Notes under the pieces: generated by a model
Told to the model about the DNA's origin: nothing
Database searches by the model: none
What the model saw: the letters and a program-made list of their open reading frames with translations, nothing else
Program-made: the position numbers and the translations under genes
Assembly: GCA_964613215.1 (NCBI GenBank)
Contig: CAZTHK010000010.1
Location: 62,001 to 126,000 of the forward strand
DNA: 64,000 nt
From: CAZTHK01 sp964613215
GTDB taxonomy: Bacteria > Krumholzibacteriota > Krumholzibacteriia > Krumholzibacteriales > CAZTHK01
Reading direction: 5' to 3'
Part shown: positions 42,726 through 51,050 of the stretch, in pieces
How the letters are laid out: every line of letters starts with the position of its first letter
Numbering within the stretch: position 1 is the stretch's first letter

Positions 42726-43676
42726 ATGTCTAAATATCTGGTAACGGGAGGAGCAGGATTCATTGGTTCAAATATTGTCGAAGCATTGGTCGAGAGGGGA
42801 GAAAATGTAGTAATTCTGGATGATCTGTCCACCGGGTACCGTGAAAACATGAAAAGTTTCGCGGAAGAAATTGAATTTATCCAGGGAAGCATAACCGACC
42901 GGGAGAAGGTGAGAAGGGCTCTGGATGGTGTAGATTACGTCATGCATCAGGGAGCTCTTGCTTCAGTCCCTCGAAGCATAGAGGATCCGTTACTGGTAAA
43001 CAGAATTAATGCGGGGGGAACCCTGCTGATGCTGGAAGAGTCCCGCCGGGCTGGAGTTAAAGGCTTCGTATATGCTGCATCATCCTCTGCATACGGTGAC
43101 AGCGAGGTGCTTCCCAAAAGGGAGGACATGACTCCCAATCCTAAATCGCCTTATGCCATATCCAAGCTGACCGGAGAATATTACTGCTCGGTCTACTCGG
43201 AAATATATGGATTGCCCACCGTTTCCCTGAGATACTTTAATGTATTCGGTCCCAGGCAGGATCCCAAGTCACAGTACGCAGCGGTGATTCCGATATTCAT
43301 ATCCAAGCTGCTCAGGAATGAAAGGCCAACCATATTCGGGGACGGAGAACAGAGCCGCGACTTTACCTTTGTTGAAAATGTGGTTAACGCCAACCTGCTG
43401 GCAGCGGAAAATGCCATGGAAATAGGAGGGGAGATGTTGAATATTGCGTGCGGGGAGAGATACACTCTGAATGAACTATACTCAATGTTGAAGGAGTACC
43501 TGGATGTAGACCTGGATCCTCATTATAACGATCCCAGAGCAGGTGACGTGAAGCATTCCATGGCCGATATAGAACGATCCCGGAAACTGATGGGCTATTC
43601 CACCTCAGTCGATTTCAAGGGGGGACTGAGGAAAACTATTGAGTGGTACAAGAGTAATGTGGATAATAGTAATTGA
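42726..43676 (+). CDS. NAD-dependent UDP-sugar epimerase (WbpP/GalE-like)
   Basis: This 316-residue extended SDR has the motif GGAGFIGSNIVEAL, the HQGALASVPRSIEDP block, SSSAYGDSEVLPK, the catalytic PYAISKLTGE (Tyr-x3-Lys), then SLRYFNVFGPRQDPKSQYAA and GDGEQSRDFTFV. This combination is typical of UDP-GlcNAc 4-epimerases of the WbpP/WbgU type as well as GalE-like proteins. GGAGG precedes the ATG. It follows the dehydrogenase by 39 nt in the operon. A decarboxylating activity is less likely. Confidence 0.87.
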   Translation: MSKYLVTGGAGFIGSNIVEALVERGENVVILDDLSTGYRENMKSFAEEIEFIQGSITDREKVRRALDGVDYVMHQGALASVPRSIEDPLLVNRINAGGTLLMLEESRRAGVKGFVYAASSSAYGDSEVLPKREDMTPNPKSPYAISKLTGEYYCSVYSEIYGLPTVSLRYFNVFGPRQDPKSQYAAVIPIFISKLLRNERPTIFGDGEQSRDFTFVENVVNANLLAAENAMEIGGEMLNIACGERYTLNELYSMLKEYLDVDLDPHYNDPRAGDVKHSMADIERSRKLMGYSTSVDFKGGLRKTIEWYKSNVDNSN

Positions 43677-43723
43677 GGCAGGTTGATGATAAAGTTTTCT
43701 GGTATCCAGACAAAGGTAATATT

Positions 43724-44674
43724 ATGAAAATGAGTAATAAAGCAGTTGTATCTGTTCTAGCAGTAATAATGTGTATGTCAGTCTTGACCCCTGATTCGCT
43801 GCGCAGCCAGGAAGTGTTGATTCGGCGGGGGGACAGGCTGGAGCTCATTGTTCCTTCCCGGCCCGAATTGAACAGGCAGATGATAGTAAATGAAAACGGT
43901 AACGTAACAGTTCCGGTCATAGGAACCATAGATGCGGAAGGGTTAAACACCGAAGAGGCCAGAATCAGCATCCTTTCAGAGTTGAGGGACGTATTTCCAA
44001 GTGTTGATAATATCGAATTAAATCTACTCAGCAAGGAATCCAGATTGCTGATATATGTTCACGGCCAGGTTCTCAATCCGGGGAAGTATGAATTCAGATC
44101 ACCTCCAAATGTATGGGAGGCAGTGAGGGAAGCGGGTGGCGCAACGGCTGAGGCCTCACTCCAGTCGGTACTTCTTATTCGTTCGGAGAGCGATGGTGAG
44201 AAGACAAGCTTTGTTAACCTTCAGGAAGCCATAGACAGCGGTAACTTCAGCGGCCTGCCCATCCTTAAACCGGGCGATACAGTGATAATTCCGGAGGCTA
44301 CCGCTCAGTTCCAGGGTAGTGGTGCAGTGAAGGTCATGGGAGCTGTGGTCACTCCGGGTTCATACTCCATAAGCGGGGAGAATAAAAATCTTGCAGACGC
44401 TCTTCTGGCGGCCGGCGGTCCCCTGGAAAATGCCAGCCTGGGGGAGATAAAGATAATCAGGTCACTTCCCGCAGGTGGCACAAAAACCATTCAGGTGAAT
44501 TTCAATAATTTTCTGGATAGAGGTGACATGAACCACAATCCTCCCATCCGGAGGGGCGACACTGTAAATGTTCCCCGTCAGAGAAATTATCTTCATGTCA
44601 TACTTACCGACCCAAGATTCCTGGTTAGTGTGATAACAGCGGTGGGAACACTTTCTGCAGTTTTGCTGAGGTAG
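43724..44674 (+). CDS. Polysaccharide export protein (Wza-like, SLBB)
   Basis: A 316-residue exported protein. A signal peptide (about 1-25) is followed by a Poly_export domain with RRGDRLELIVPSRPELN and VNENGNVTVPVIGTIDAEGL, then two SLBB domains (VHGQVLNPGKYEFR about 125, VMGAVVTPGSYSIS about 210) and a C-terminal hydrophobic segment that may form the outer-membrane helix barrel. An open frame runs upstream to 43673, but the ATG at 43724 has AAAGGTAA before it. No lipobox is evident, unlike classical Wza. It forms the export channel with the PCP protein next door. Confidence 0.86.
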   Translation: MKMSNKAVVSVLAVIMCMSVLTPDSLRSQEVLIRRGDRLELIVPSRPELNRQMIVNENGNVTVPVIGTIDAEGLNTEEARISILSELRDVFPSVDNIELNLLSKESRLLIYVHGQVLNPGKYEFRSPPNVWEAVREAGGATAEASLQSVLLIRSESDGEKTSFVNLQEAIDSGNFSGLPILKPGDTVIIPEATAQFQGSGAVKVMGAVVTPGSYSISGENKNLADALLAAGGPLENASLGEIKIIRSLPAGGTKTIQVNFNNFLDRGDMNHNPPIRRGDTVNVPRQRNYLHVILTDPRFLVSVITAVGTLSAVLLR

Positions 44675-44690
44675 AGAAAGGCTGGGCGGT

Positions 44691-46358
44691 TTGGAAAACG
44701 TAAAAAAGATTGTACCGCAGGACAGCGACGATAAGATCGATCTTTACAGGTACTGGAAGATATTCTGGCGCAAAAAGTACTATCTTCTAATTCCTATAAT
44801 TCTGTCTCTGGCCATATCCACGCTGGGGGTTCGAAAACTGACCCCCGTATTCGAATCCTTCACTGTGATTTCTCTGGAAGACAGGAATATCCTTTCCAGC
44901 ACCATGGAACGCTATCTGTCACCGGTTGAGGAAAGATCCAGGACCAGGAACAGGCAGTTCCGGGCCATGATAGAAACCAGACTGAAGAGCAAGAAGTTTC
45001 TTAAAATGATCATTCAGGATCTGGGTCTGCACAGGTCAGGCAGGGTGCGTTCCAGATTTGAAAGTATCAATTATCCTGATATAAATATGAGCGTTGAGGA
45101 GAGGGTGACCAGGCATTTCATATCTGTTCTGGAGGAAAAGATCAGTGTTTCTTCACCCATGCCGGGAATATTCAAGATAAGTGTATTCGACTCGGACCCA
45201 ACCACGGCTTACATGCTGGCCAAGAAGGTCAGCAATAAATATATCCAGGTAAGCCAGCAGGCACAGCTTCAGGGACTCAGGCAGGCCGGAGCATTCAGTG
45301 ACGAACAACTGGCAATATACAAGGAAAAGCTGCAGGCTTCCGAAAAGGAACTTGCCAGGATCAAGAGGGAGCTTGATACCACCGAACAGGAGAGGAATCC
45401 GGTTAATGCAACCAATATACATTTTGCCGAAGCACAGCAGAAGATGATGGCTGCAGAGATCGATAAAATTGAAATAGAACTCAAACGGGTCAGAGAGCAT
45501 CTTAATGATGTTTTCGGAATGATTCCTGCCAGCGAGAAGGTAACTTCCAACGAGAAAATATCGAATATGGAGGAGCAGCTTATAGCCATGGGTGAAGAAA
45601 ACCTGCTGACATCACTGCGCAACGGGGAACAACCAGGCAGTGATAATCAGAGGCTGTCATCCCGGTGGAATAGCCTGAGAAACGAGATTTCGAGTGTGAT
45701 CAAGAGGGAATACAGCGAATTTTCCCGTGATCTTCTTCCCCTTATCACCGAGTACTTTTATCACCGATTCAGACTGGATTATTCCAGAAGCATAAATAAC
45801 AAAATAAATGTATACATATCCCAGTATAAAAAGAATATGGAAAGAAGACCGGTGTTGATGAGAGAGTATAACCGGCTCAGCCACGAGGTAGAAACCAACA
45901 GGGCAATCTATCAGGCCTTCCTGGAATCCAAAACATCCACACAGATTTCGGAAGCGGTTCAGAACACCAATCTGGGTATCAGGATAAATATAGTGGAAAA
46001 TGCAGAGAAACCTCTGGTTCCGGTGAGACCCAACAAACTCAAGATTATACTCTTAGCGGTAATGTTCGGTGGAGTCTGCGGGGTGGGAGCTATTCTGGTT
46101 TCAGAATACATGGACGACTCATTCAAGACCATCGATGAGGTACAGAGAACCATGAAGCTGCCTGTTCTGGGGACTGTACCTAAAACAGTGGCCTGGTTTC
46201 CCTGGGAGAAGAAGAAGAGGGGAAAGAATATTTTAGTATGGATCATTTCAATCTTTGTTCTTATCAGCCTGGTAAGCGGTTCTCTGTATATGTATGCCAA
46301 GTACCTCAGTAGCGGCGATATAGAAGTTGAATTAAAAGAAACCGGGGAGCAGAAATAA
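44691..46358 (+). CDS. Wzz-type chain-length / polysaccharide co-polymerase
   Basis: A 555-residue inner-membrane protein. The N-terminal cytoplasmic part (IDLYRYWKIFWRKKYYLL) leads into a first membrane helix (about 33-50). A large periplasmic coiled-coil region (about 55-430) follows, then NKLKIILLAVMFGGVCGVGA as a second membrane helix, DDSFKTIDEVQRTMKLPVLG and a third hydrophobic helix near 520-540. The PNKL and DDSFKTIDEV blocks are conserved in PCP-2a/GumC proteins. The separate kinase is encoded next. TTG start with AAAGG upstream. Confidence 0.87.
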   Translation: MENVKKIVPQDSDDKIDLYRYWKIFWRKKYYLLIPIILSLAISTLGVRKLTPVFESFTVISLEDRNILSSTMERYLSPVEERSRTRNRQFRAMIETRLKSKKFLKMIIQDLGLHRSGRVRSRFESINYPDINMSVEERVTRHFISVLEEKISVSSPMPGIFKISVFDSDPTTAYMLAKKVSNKYIQVSQQAQLQGLRQAGAFSDEQLAIYKEKLQASEKELARIKRELDTTEQERNPVNATNIHFAEAQQKMMAAEIDKIEIELKRVREHLNDVFGMIPASEKVTSNEKISNMEEQLIAMGEENLLTSLRNGEQPGSDNQRLSSRWNSLRNEISSVIKREYSEFSRDLLPLITEYFYHRFRLDYSRSINNKINVYISQYKKNMERRPVLMREYNRLSHEVETNRAIYQAFLESKTSTQISEAVQNTNLGIRINIVENAEKPLVPVRPNKLKIILLAVMFGGVCGVGAILVSEYMDDSFKTIDEVQRTMKLPVLGTVPKTVAWFPWEKKKRGKNILVWIISIFVLISLVSGSLYMYAKYLSSGDIEVELKETGEQK

Positions 46359-46359
46359 A

Positions 46360-47097
46360 TTGACCAGGAAAAAGAAAAGAACCGGAATAAAGAAGCCTCA
46401 AAAAAATGGTGATGATAAAACCATCTTTGAGGTTTTTGATCAGGAAAGCCCCATGGCCACCGAGATGAGAAGACTATATTCCAATATAAGGCATATAGGT
46501 ACGGAGAAGAAACGAAGTTTTCTGGTTACCAGTGCAAACAGGGGGGAAGGAAAAAGTACAGTGGCTTCTCATCTGGCTCTGACGGTAGCCCGGTTCAGGG
46601 GAAAGAAATCCCTGATTGTGGATGCGGACCTGAGGAGACCCAGAATCCACGGTATCTTCAATGTGGACAGGGGACCCGGTTTGCTGGAATGCCTCAGAGA
46701 CGGAGTTGATCCGCTGGAAGTGGTGAAGGACACCCCTATTGAAAATCTGAAGGTGATAACGGCCGGTAAAAGGATTAAGTCGCCATCACACCTATTTGAA
46801 GGTGATGTTATATCAGAGATATTCGGCAAGATAAAGTTTTATTATGATATAGTTATAGTAGACAGCGCCCCCGTTATTCCGGTAAGCGATCCCATGTTGC
46901 TATCCAGTGAAGTGGATGGGGTACTGCTAATACTCCTGGCTGGGATGACACCCCGGAATGTGGCTCTCAGAACCAGGGACATACTTCTGGATGCCAATGC
47001 TAATATTCTGGGTCTGGTGGTGAACAATCTTTCCGAGGTGCTGCCCTACTACTATGATTACAAGTACTACGGTTATAGTAAGGAAAGTGATGAATAA
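46360..47097 (+). CDS. CpsD/CapB-type bacterial tyrosine kinase
   Basis: A 245-residue BY-kinase. It has the Walker A-like SANRGEGKSTVASHLA, Walker A' LIVDADLRRPRIH and Walker B IVIVDSAPV, and a tyrosine-rich C-terminus (YYYDYKYYGYS) that is the site of autophosphorylation in this family. MRRLYSNIRHI precedes the P-loop, as in exopolysaccharide synthesis proteins. The start is TTG at 46360, directly after the PCP stop, so the two proteins are coupled and together control polymer export and length. Confidence 0.9.
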   Translation: MTRKKKRTGIKKPQKNGDDKTIFEVFDQESPMATEMRRLYSNIRHIGTEKKRSFLVTSANRGEGKSTVASHLALTVARFRGKKSLIVDADLRRPRIHGIFNVDRGPGLLECLRDGVDPLEVVKDTPIENLKVITAGKRIKSPSHLFEGDVISEIFGKIKFYYDIVIVDSAPVIPVSDPMLLSSEVDGVLLILLAGMTPRNVALRTRDILLDANANILGLVVNNLSEVLPYYYDYKYYGYSKESDE

Positions 47098-47109
47098 GAG
47101 GTTTGTGGC

Positions 47110-48237
47110 ATGAAGATAAATGCTGTAAGGTCCCTTAATTTAATTTTGTCTCTGATTCTGATCTCACTGCTGGTACCCGATTTCTCCCTTCTGGGCTCCG
47201 GCCCGGATTCGGTTTGTGTCCATTTTGCCAGCTCGGAAAGGGGAGCGTCTTTAAAAATAACGCATGGTTATACCCTGAGCGGTAAGCTCCCGGTTACCTT
47301 TTGCCGCCTGAGCCCATACTCAGACTATGAACTACAGATTTACGGAAGAGATATAGAAAAGCGGTCGGGTAAACTTAAATTTGATTCGGGCGGGATTCCC
47401 AGGGTATGCGGTATCAGGATGTCCAAGACATTGCGAAATATGTTGTTGCCAGGCTGGGGATCGGTATATGAAGGAGAAACTACCAGAGGCTGGATAGATG
47501 GCCTCTCCTTTGGGTCTGCTCTCTACTTCTTTCTTTATGAACATAATGAATACATGGATCTGAAGGATCAACATGACTCCGTGGTGGATGCCTTTAAGTC
47601 CTCTGACTCTATAGATGAGCGGGAGGTGCTGAGTGAGATAGCCACCCAAACTGCCATGGAGGTAAATGTACAGAATGAACACAGGAAGAACCTTTTCTGG
47701 TTTGGTACCGCACTATACGCCTATCAGATATTTGACAGCTGGTTTTTATCTTCTCCGCCCCGATCAGAGATAGGGGCGGGGGGAAATGTGGTCCGTTTCG
47801 ATTCCCACCGTTTATCAAGATGGAAAGCGATGATGCTTTCTCTGATCAAGCCGGGTTCGGGGCAATATTATCAAGGGAAAAAAACCAGGGGAGCTTTGTG
47901 CACCATGCTATCCACTGCAGCAGGACTGGTTGCTCTGGAATATTATAACAGATACAACTGTGAATCAGAGCATTACCGGATGCTGATAGATCAATTCAAT
48001 GAATCTGATTCCATCAGGGAGAAAAACATTTTAAGCGGCCTGGCGGCGAGGCAGTGGGAAGAAGTGGAAGATGAAAAACGCAACAGGGATATATCTTATC
48101 TGGTTCTGGCGGGAATATGGGGATACAGTATTCTGGATACGTTCTTTCCGGTATCCCATGAAAATAGTGCCGGGGAGAGTTCATTCTCGCTGGGTGTTGA
48201 GAATAATAATACACTAACCCTTCGGCTGAGCTTCTGA
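47110..48237 (+). CDS. DUF5683-like membrane protein with internal duplication
   Basis: A 375-residue protein with an N-terminal signal or membrane segment (about 8-30). Two related modules follow. The first has LPGWGSVYEGETTRGW (about 115), an acidic DSVVDAFKSSDSIDEREVL helix and FGTALYAYQIFDSWF. The second has IKPGSGQYYQGKKTRGA (about 248), an MLIDQFNESDSIREKNIL helix and LAGIWGYSILDTFF. The PGWGQ-Y motif with small membrane helices is characteristic of DUF5683. Function unknown. Its place inside the export operon suggests an envelope role with the FN3 lipoprotein downstream. Confidence 0.7.
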   Translation: MKINAVRSLNLILSLILISLLVPDFSLLGSGPDSVCVHFASSERGASLKITHGYTLSGKLPVTFCRLSPYSDYELQIYGRDIEKRSGKLKFDSGGIPRVCGIRMSKTLRNMLLPGWGSVYEGETTRGWIDGLSFGSALYFFLYEHNEYMDLKDQHDSVVDAFKSSDSIDEREVLSEIATQTAMEVNVQNEHRKNLFWFGTALYAYQIFDSWFLSSPPRSEIGAGGNVVRFDSHRLSRWKAMMLSLIKPGSGQYYQGKKTRGALCTMLSTAAGLVALEYYNRYNCESEHYRMLIDQFNESDSIREKNILSGLAARQWEEVEDEKRNRDISYLVLAGIWGYSILDTFFPVSHENSAGESSFSLGVENNNTLTLRLSF

Positions 48238-48259
48238 TAATCAGGAGGAGGATGGCGGC

Positions 48260-49789
48260 ATGAAAAAAACTATAGTATTAATCCTGAGTATTCTTACAAT
48301 CTTCTGTATTCAGAGTTGCCTGGATAACATATCGGAGTCTCCACTGGAAGTGCCGGAAGCAATAGACTCACCTGCCGGAATAACTGCACGGGTAGGGGAT
48401 GGCTCTGTCCTGCTCAACTGGAGAAGGGTTCCCGGAGCAACTGCATACAGAATATACAGGTCCACTTCCACCTCCGGGACGGAACGGATAACTGAAACGG
48501 CGGATACATCATATATCGATTCAGGAGTCAGGAATGAGACAGAATATTATTATTCCGTTTCATCTGTAAACGCTGATGGCCTGGAGGGAAGGAAATCGGA
48601 AACCATAACAGCTATACCTACTCTGTATTCGATTTCAATAAACGGGGGAGACATATTCACCGGTTCCAGGGCCGTCAGTATAGATATTTCTGTACCAGCT
48701 ACAACCATACATATGATGCTGGATAATGATTCCACCTTCCTGTCGGGTAACTGGGAAAATGCCCGATCCACCAGAAACTGGAACCTTGTTGGGGATGATG
48801 GAGTGAAGAGGTTATATGCAAAATTCAGAGACCGGATGGGGTTTGAATCGCCGGTGGTATGCGACTCAATAACACTGGATACATACAGCGGGATAAGTGA
48901 AGTTTCTTTTTCTCCCCATAATCCATCGCCGGGTGACCCCATTCATTTCAGTATTACTGCAGAGGGCAATCAGACCGGCGGGGATGCCTGGATTGAGATC
49001 GAGGATTTCAACGAAGAGATCCAGCTTTATAACAATGGTCAGGGAGGGGATCAGGTTCCGGGCGACAGTATTTACGAAGCCGATTATGTCTTTCCGCTGT
49101 CATTCAGAGGAACTGAATTATGGGTAAGAGGCAACTTTATGGACAGGGCGGGTAATATGGCAAGTCCGTTGGAGCCGGAAGGTAGAATCAGTTTTACCGA
49201 TCCGCCGGAACCGGTTTCCTATATTGGAGTAGCGGACTCTACTGTCGATCGTATTACCATTCGCTGGTCGGAAAGCAGCGAGGAAAATTTCAGGTATTAC
49301 AGGATTTACAGAAGCACTTCACCCGGAGTGGAAGAGCAACCCCGGTTTCTGGTAAAACAATTGAGCAACAGAGCACAAACCACTTATCCAGACGGTGATC
49401 TGATGGAAGGACAGATATATCACTACAGGATATTTGTGATCAATGATCTCAACGAATCAGCCGGCAGCAGTGAACTCACCGCCCATACCTACGACGCAGT
49501 CCCTGATCCAGTTACACTTGATTCACTTTCATCTATCGGAGACGATAGATTAACACTGACCTGGAGTGTAAACCAGAATTCTGATTTTGAAAAATATATA
49601 ATTTACCGCTCTACTGAGCCGGGCGTAACTACTATGTCTGATTCAATTCATGCAATAACGAACAGAGAAATAACATTCTATGATGACGAAGGTATTGACA
49701 CATTAGCTAATATCTACTATTATAGGGTTTACGTTGTGGATAAGAGTGGAAAGAGTAGCAGAAGCGACGAAGTTTCGACTCAGCAGTAG
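48260..49789 (+). CDS. Fibronectin type III lipoprotein
   Basis: A 509-residue exported protein. The signal peptide ends in IQSC, a lipobox with Cys near residue 20. FN3 domain 1 spans about 36-117 (VLLNWRRVPGATAYRIYRS), domain 2 about 325-405 (ITIRWSESSEENFRYYRIYR) and domain 3 about 415-508 (LTLTWSVNQNSDFEKYIIYR). Between them is a beta-rich region that includes NNGQGGDQVPGDSIYEADY, resembling a D-G-x-x-GD motif seen in secreted proteins. It probably sits on the outer membrane facing the periplasm or the surface. GGAGG precedes the ATG. Confidence 0.82.
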   Translation: MKKTIVLILSILTIFCIQSCLDNISESPLEVPEAIDSPAGITARVGDGSVLLNWRRVPGATAYRIYRSTSTSGTERITETADTSYIDSGVRNETEYYYSVSSVNADGLEGRKSETITAIPTLYSISINGGDIFTGSRAVSIDISVPATTIHMMLDNDSTFLSGNWENARSTRNWNLVGDDGVKRLYAKFRDRMGFESPVVCDSITLDTYSGISEVSFSPHNPSPGDPIHFSITAEGNQTGGDAWIEIEDFNEEIQLYNNGQGGDQVPGDSIYEADYVFPLSFRGTELWVRGNFMDRAGNMASPLEPEGRISFTDPPEPVSYIGVADSTVDRITIRWSESSEENFRYYRIYRSTSPGVEEQPRFLVKQLSNRAQTTYPDGDLMEGQIYHYRIFVINDLNESAGSSELTAHTYDAVPDPVTLDSLSSIGDDRLTLTWSVNQNSDFEKYIIYRSTEPGVTTMSDSIHAITNREITFYDDEGIDTLANIYYYRVYVVDKSGKSSRSDEVSTQQ

Positions 49790-49940
49790 ATATGAAATAG
49801 CGGTTCGTGGGTAATATTACTCAAATTTTATAATAAACTGCGGAATAATACCCAGAATTTATCCTCATCGTTATTTCTGCTCGAATTAATATGAGAACGA
49901 TAAGCTGTGTATTATTTATTGTGGTAACATCTTACACATA

Positions 49941-49949
49941 TGCTATAAT
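49941..49949 (+). promoter_or_regulatory. Extended -10 promoter for the second sugar transferase
   Basis: TGCTATAAT is a perfect extended -10 element (TATAAT at 49944-49949), 99 nt upstream of the gene. TTGTGG lies 19 nt before it. The rest of 49790-50047 is AT-rich with imperfect inverted repeats. Confidence 0.55.
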
Positions 49950-50047
49950 GTAATACATGAGCCCTTTTAGAGTGGTTTCCCGGCTGGTATGCAAATTGCG
50001 GTTGTTGGATTAAAAAGAATTGTAACTTAATAAGCAGGATAGAGGTA

Positions 50048-50875
50048 ATGAGGGAACGCATCATTTTCAATAGATCATCAACAGGTCAGACAGGTCAGAA
50101 ATATCTCAGGTATATTAAGTACCAGCAGGACTTTCAGCCCAGGATCGACGATATTGGATTATTTGCCAGAAGGGTTAGCTATACATCTGATATTGCACTG
50201 GATATCGCAATGAAGGCCAAGCGGGTCTTTGACATACTCTTTGCATTTTTAGCCCTGATTTTTCTTTCTCCACTTATTCTGGTTTCAGCAGTACTGATCA
50301 AACTTGAATCTGAGGGACCGGTTTTCTATAAACAGCAGAGGATTGGTTTAAACCGGCGCAGAAGGAACAGAAGATCAAGAAATATCGAAGTATCTCACGA
50401 CAGGAGGGACAAAAGAGACCGGCGTAAGAATATAATGCCCGGAAAGCCCTTCTGTATCTATAAGCTCAGAACAATGCGTAATGATGCTGAGAATAATGGA
50501 CCCTCCCTAGCTCAATCGAATGATCCCAGGATTACAAGGATAGGTTCTCTGCTCAGAAAGACAAGAGTCGATGAAATACCCCAATTCATAAATGTAATCA
50601 GGGGGGATATGAGTATAGTGGGTCCCAGACCGGAGAGAACCTTCTATATTAACAGGATCAAGCACGAAGTGCCGGAGTTTCCGCTCCGGTTGAAGGTAAA
50701 GCCCGGTATTACCGGCCTGGCCCAGGTTGAGAGTGGCTACACTCAAAACTTAAGCGAGATGAGGGAAAAGCTCCTTTATGATCTCAAGTACATATCAGAA
50801 CTATCACTGTTTCAGGAGATCAAGATCCTGGTAATGACCATCTATGTTGTCATATCAGGGAAGGGTGCCTGCTGA
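50048..50875 (+). CDS. Second sugar-phosphate transferase, with Arg-rich insertion
   Basis: This 275-residue bacterial sugar transferase has a hydrophobic segment (about 62-85), GPVFYKQQRIGLN, then CIYKLRTM, DEIPQFINVIRGDMSIVGPRPER and KPGITGLAQVESGY. Between QQRIGLN and the KLRTM block there is an extra charged stretch of about 25 residues (about 104-132) dominated by Arg, Asp and Asn, absent from the homologue at 5451. It initiates a lipid-linked polymer, probably the one exported by the operon upstream. Start ATG at 50048 with AGAGGTA ahead. Confidence 0.88.
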   Translation: MRERIIFNRSSTGQTGQKYLRYIKYQQDFQPRIDDIGLFARRVSYTSDIALDIAMKAKRVFDILFAFLALIFLSPLILVSAVLIKLESEGPVFYKQQRIGLNRRRRNRRSRNIEVSHDRRDKRDRRKNIMPGKPFCIYKLRTMRNDAENNGPSLAQSNDPRITRIGSLLRKTRVDEIPQFINVIRGDMSIVGPRPERTFYINRIKHEVPEFPLRLKVKPGITGLAQVESGYTQNLSEMREKLLYDLKYISELSLFQEIKILVMTIYVVISGKGAC

Positions 50876-51050
50876 TACCGGATAAGCCCTTACATCCTGT
50901 TCTATGTAATTCCCCCAGAGACGAAGAGAAGATCATCCCCGCAGATAAACGAAAACGCTTGTCTGTTGATTTAATTTATATTTTACTATATTTGAGTTAA
51001 TGGCTTGACCGGCGGCAAGTTGCAAATTACACTAAGCAGTCGGTGATGAT

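Noticed and set aside
51001..51024. Sigma54-like TGGC ... TTGCA sequence before the kinase gene
   Set aside because: The GG-GC spacing is 9 rather than 10 and the -24 box does not match. It is probably chance.
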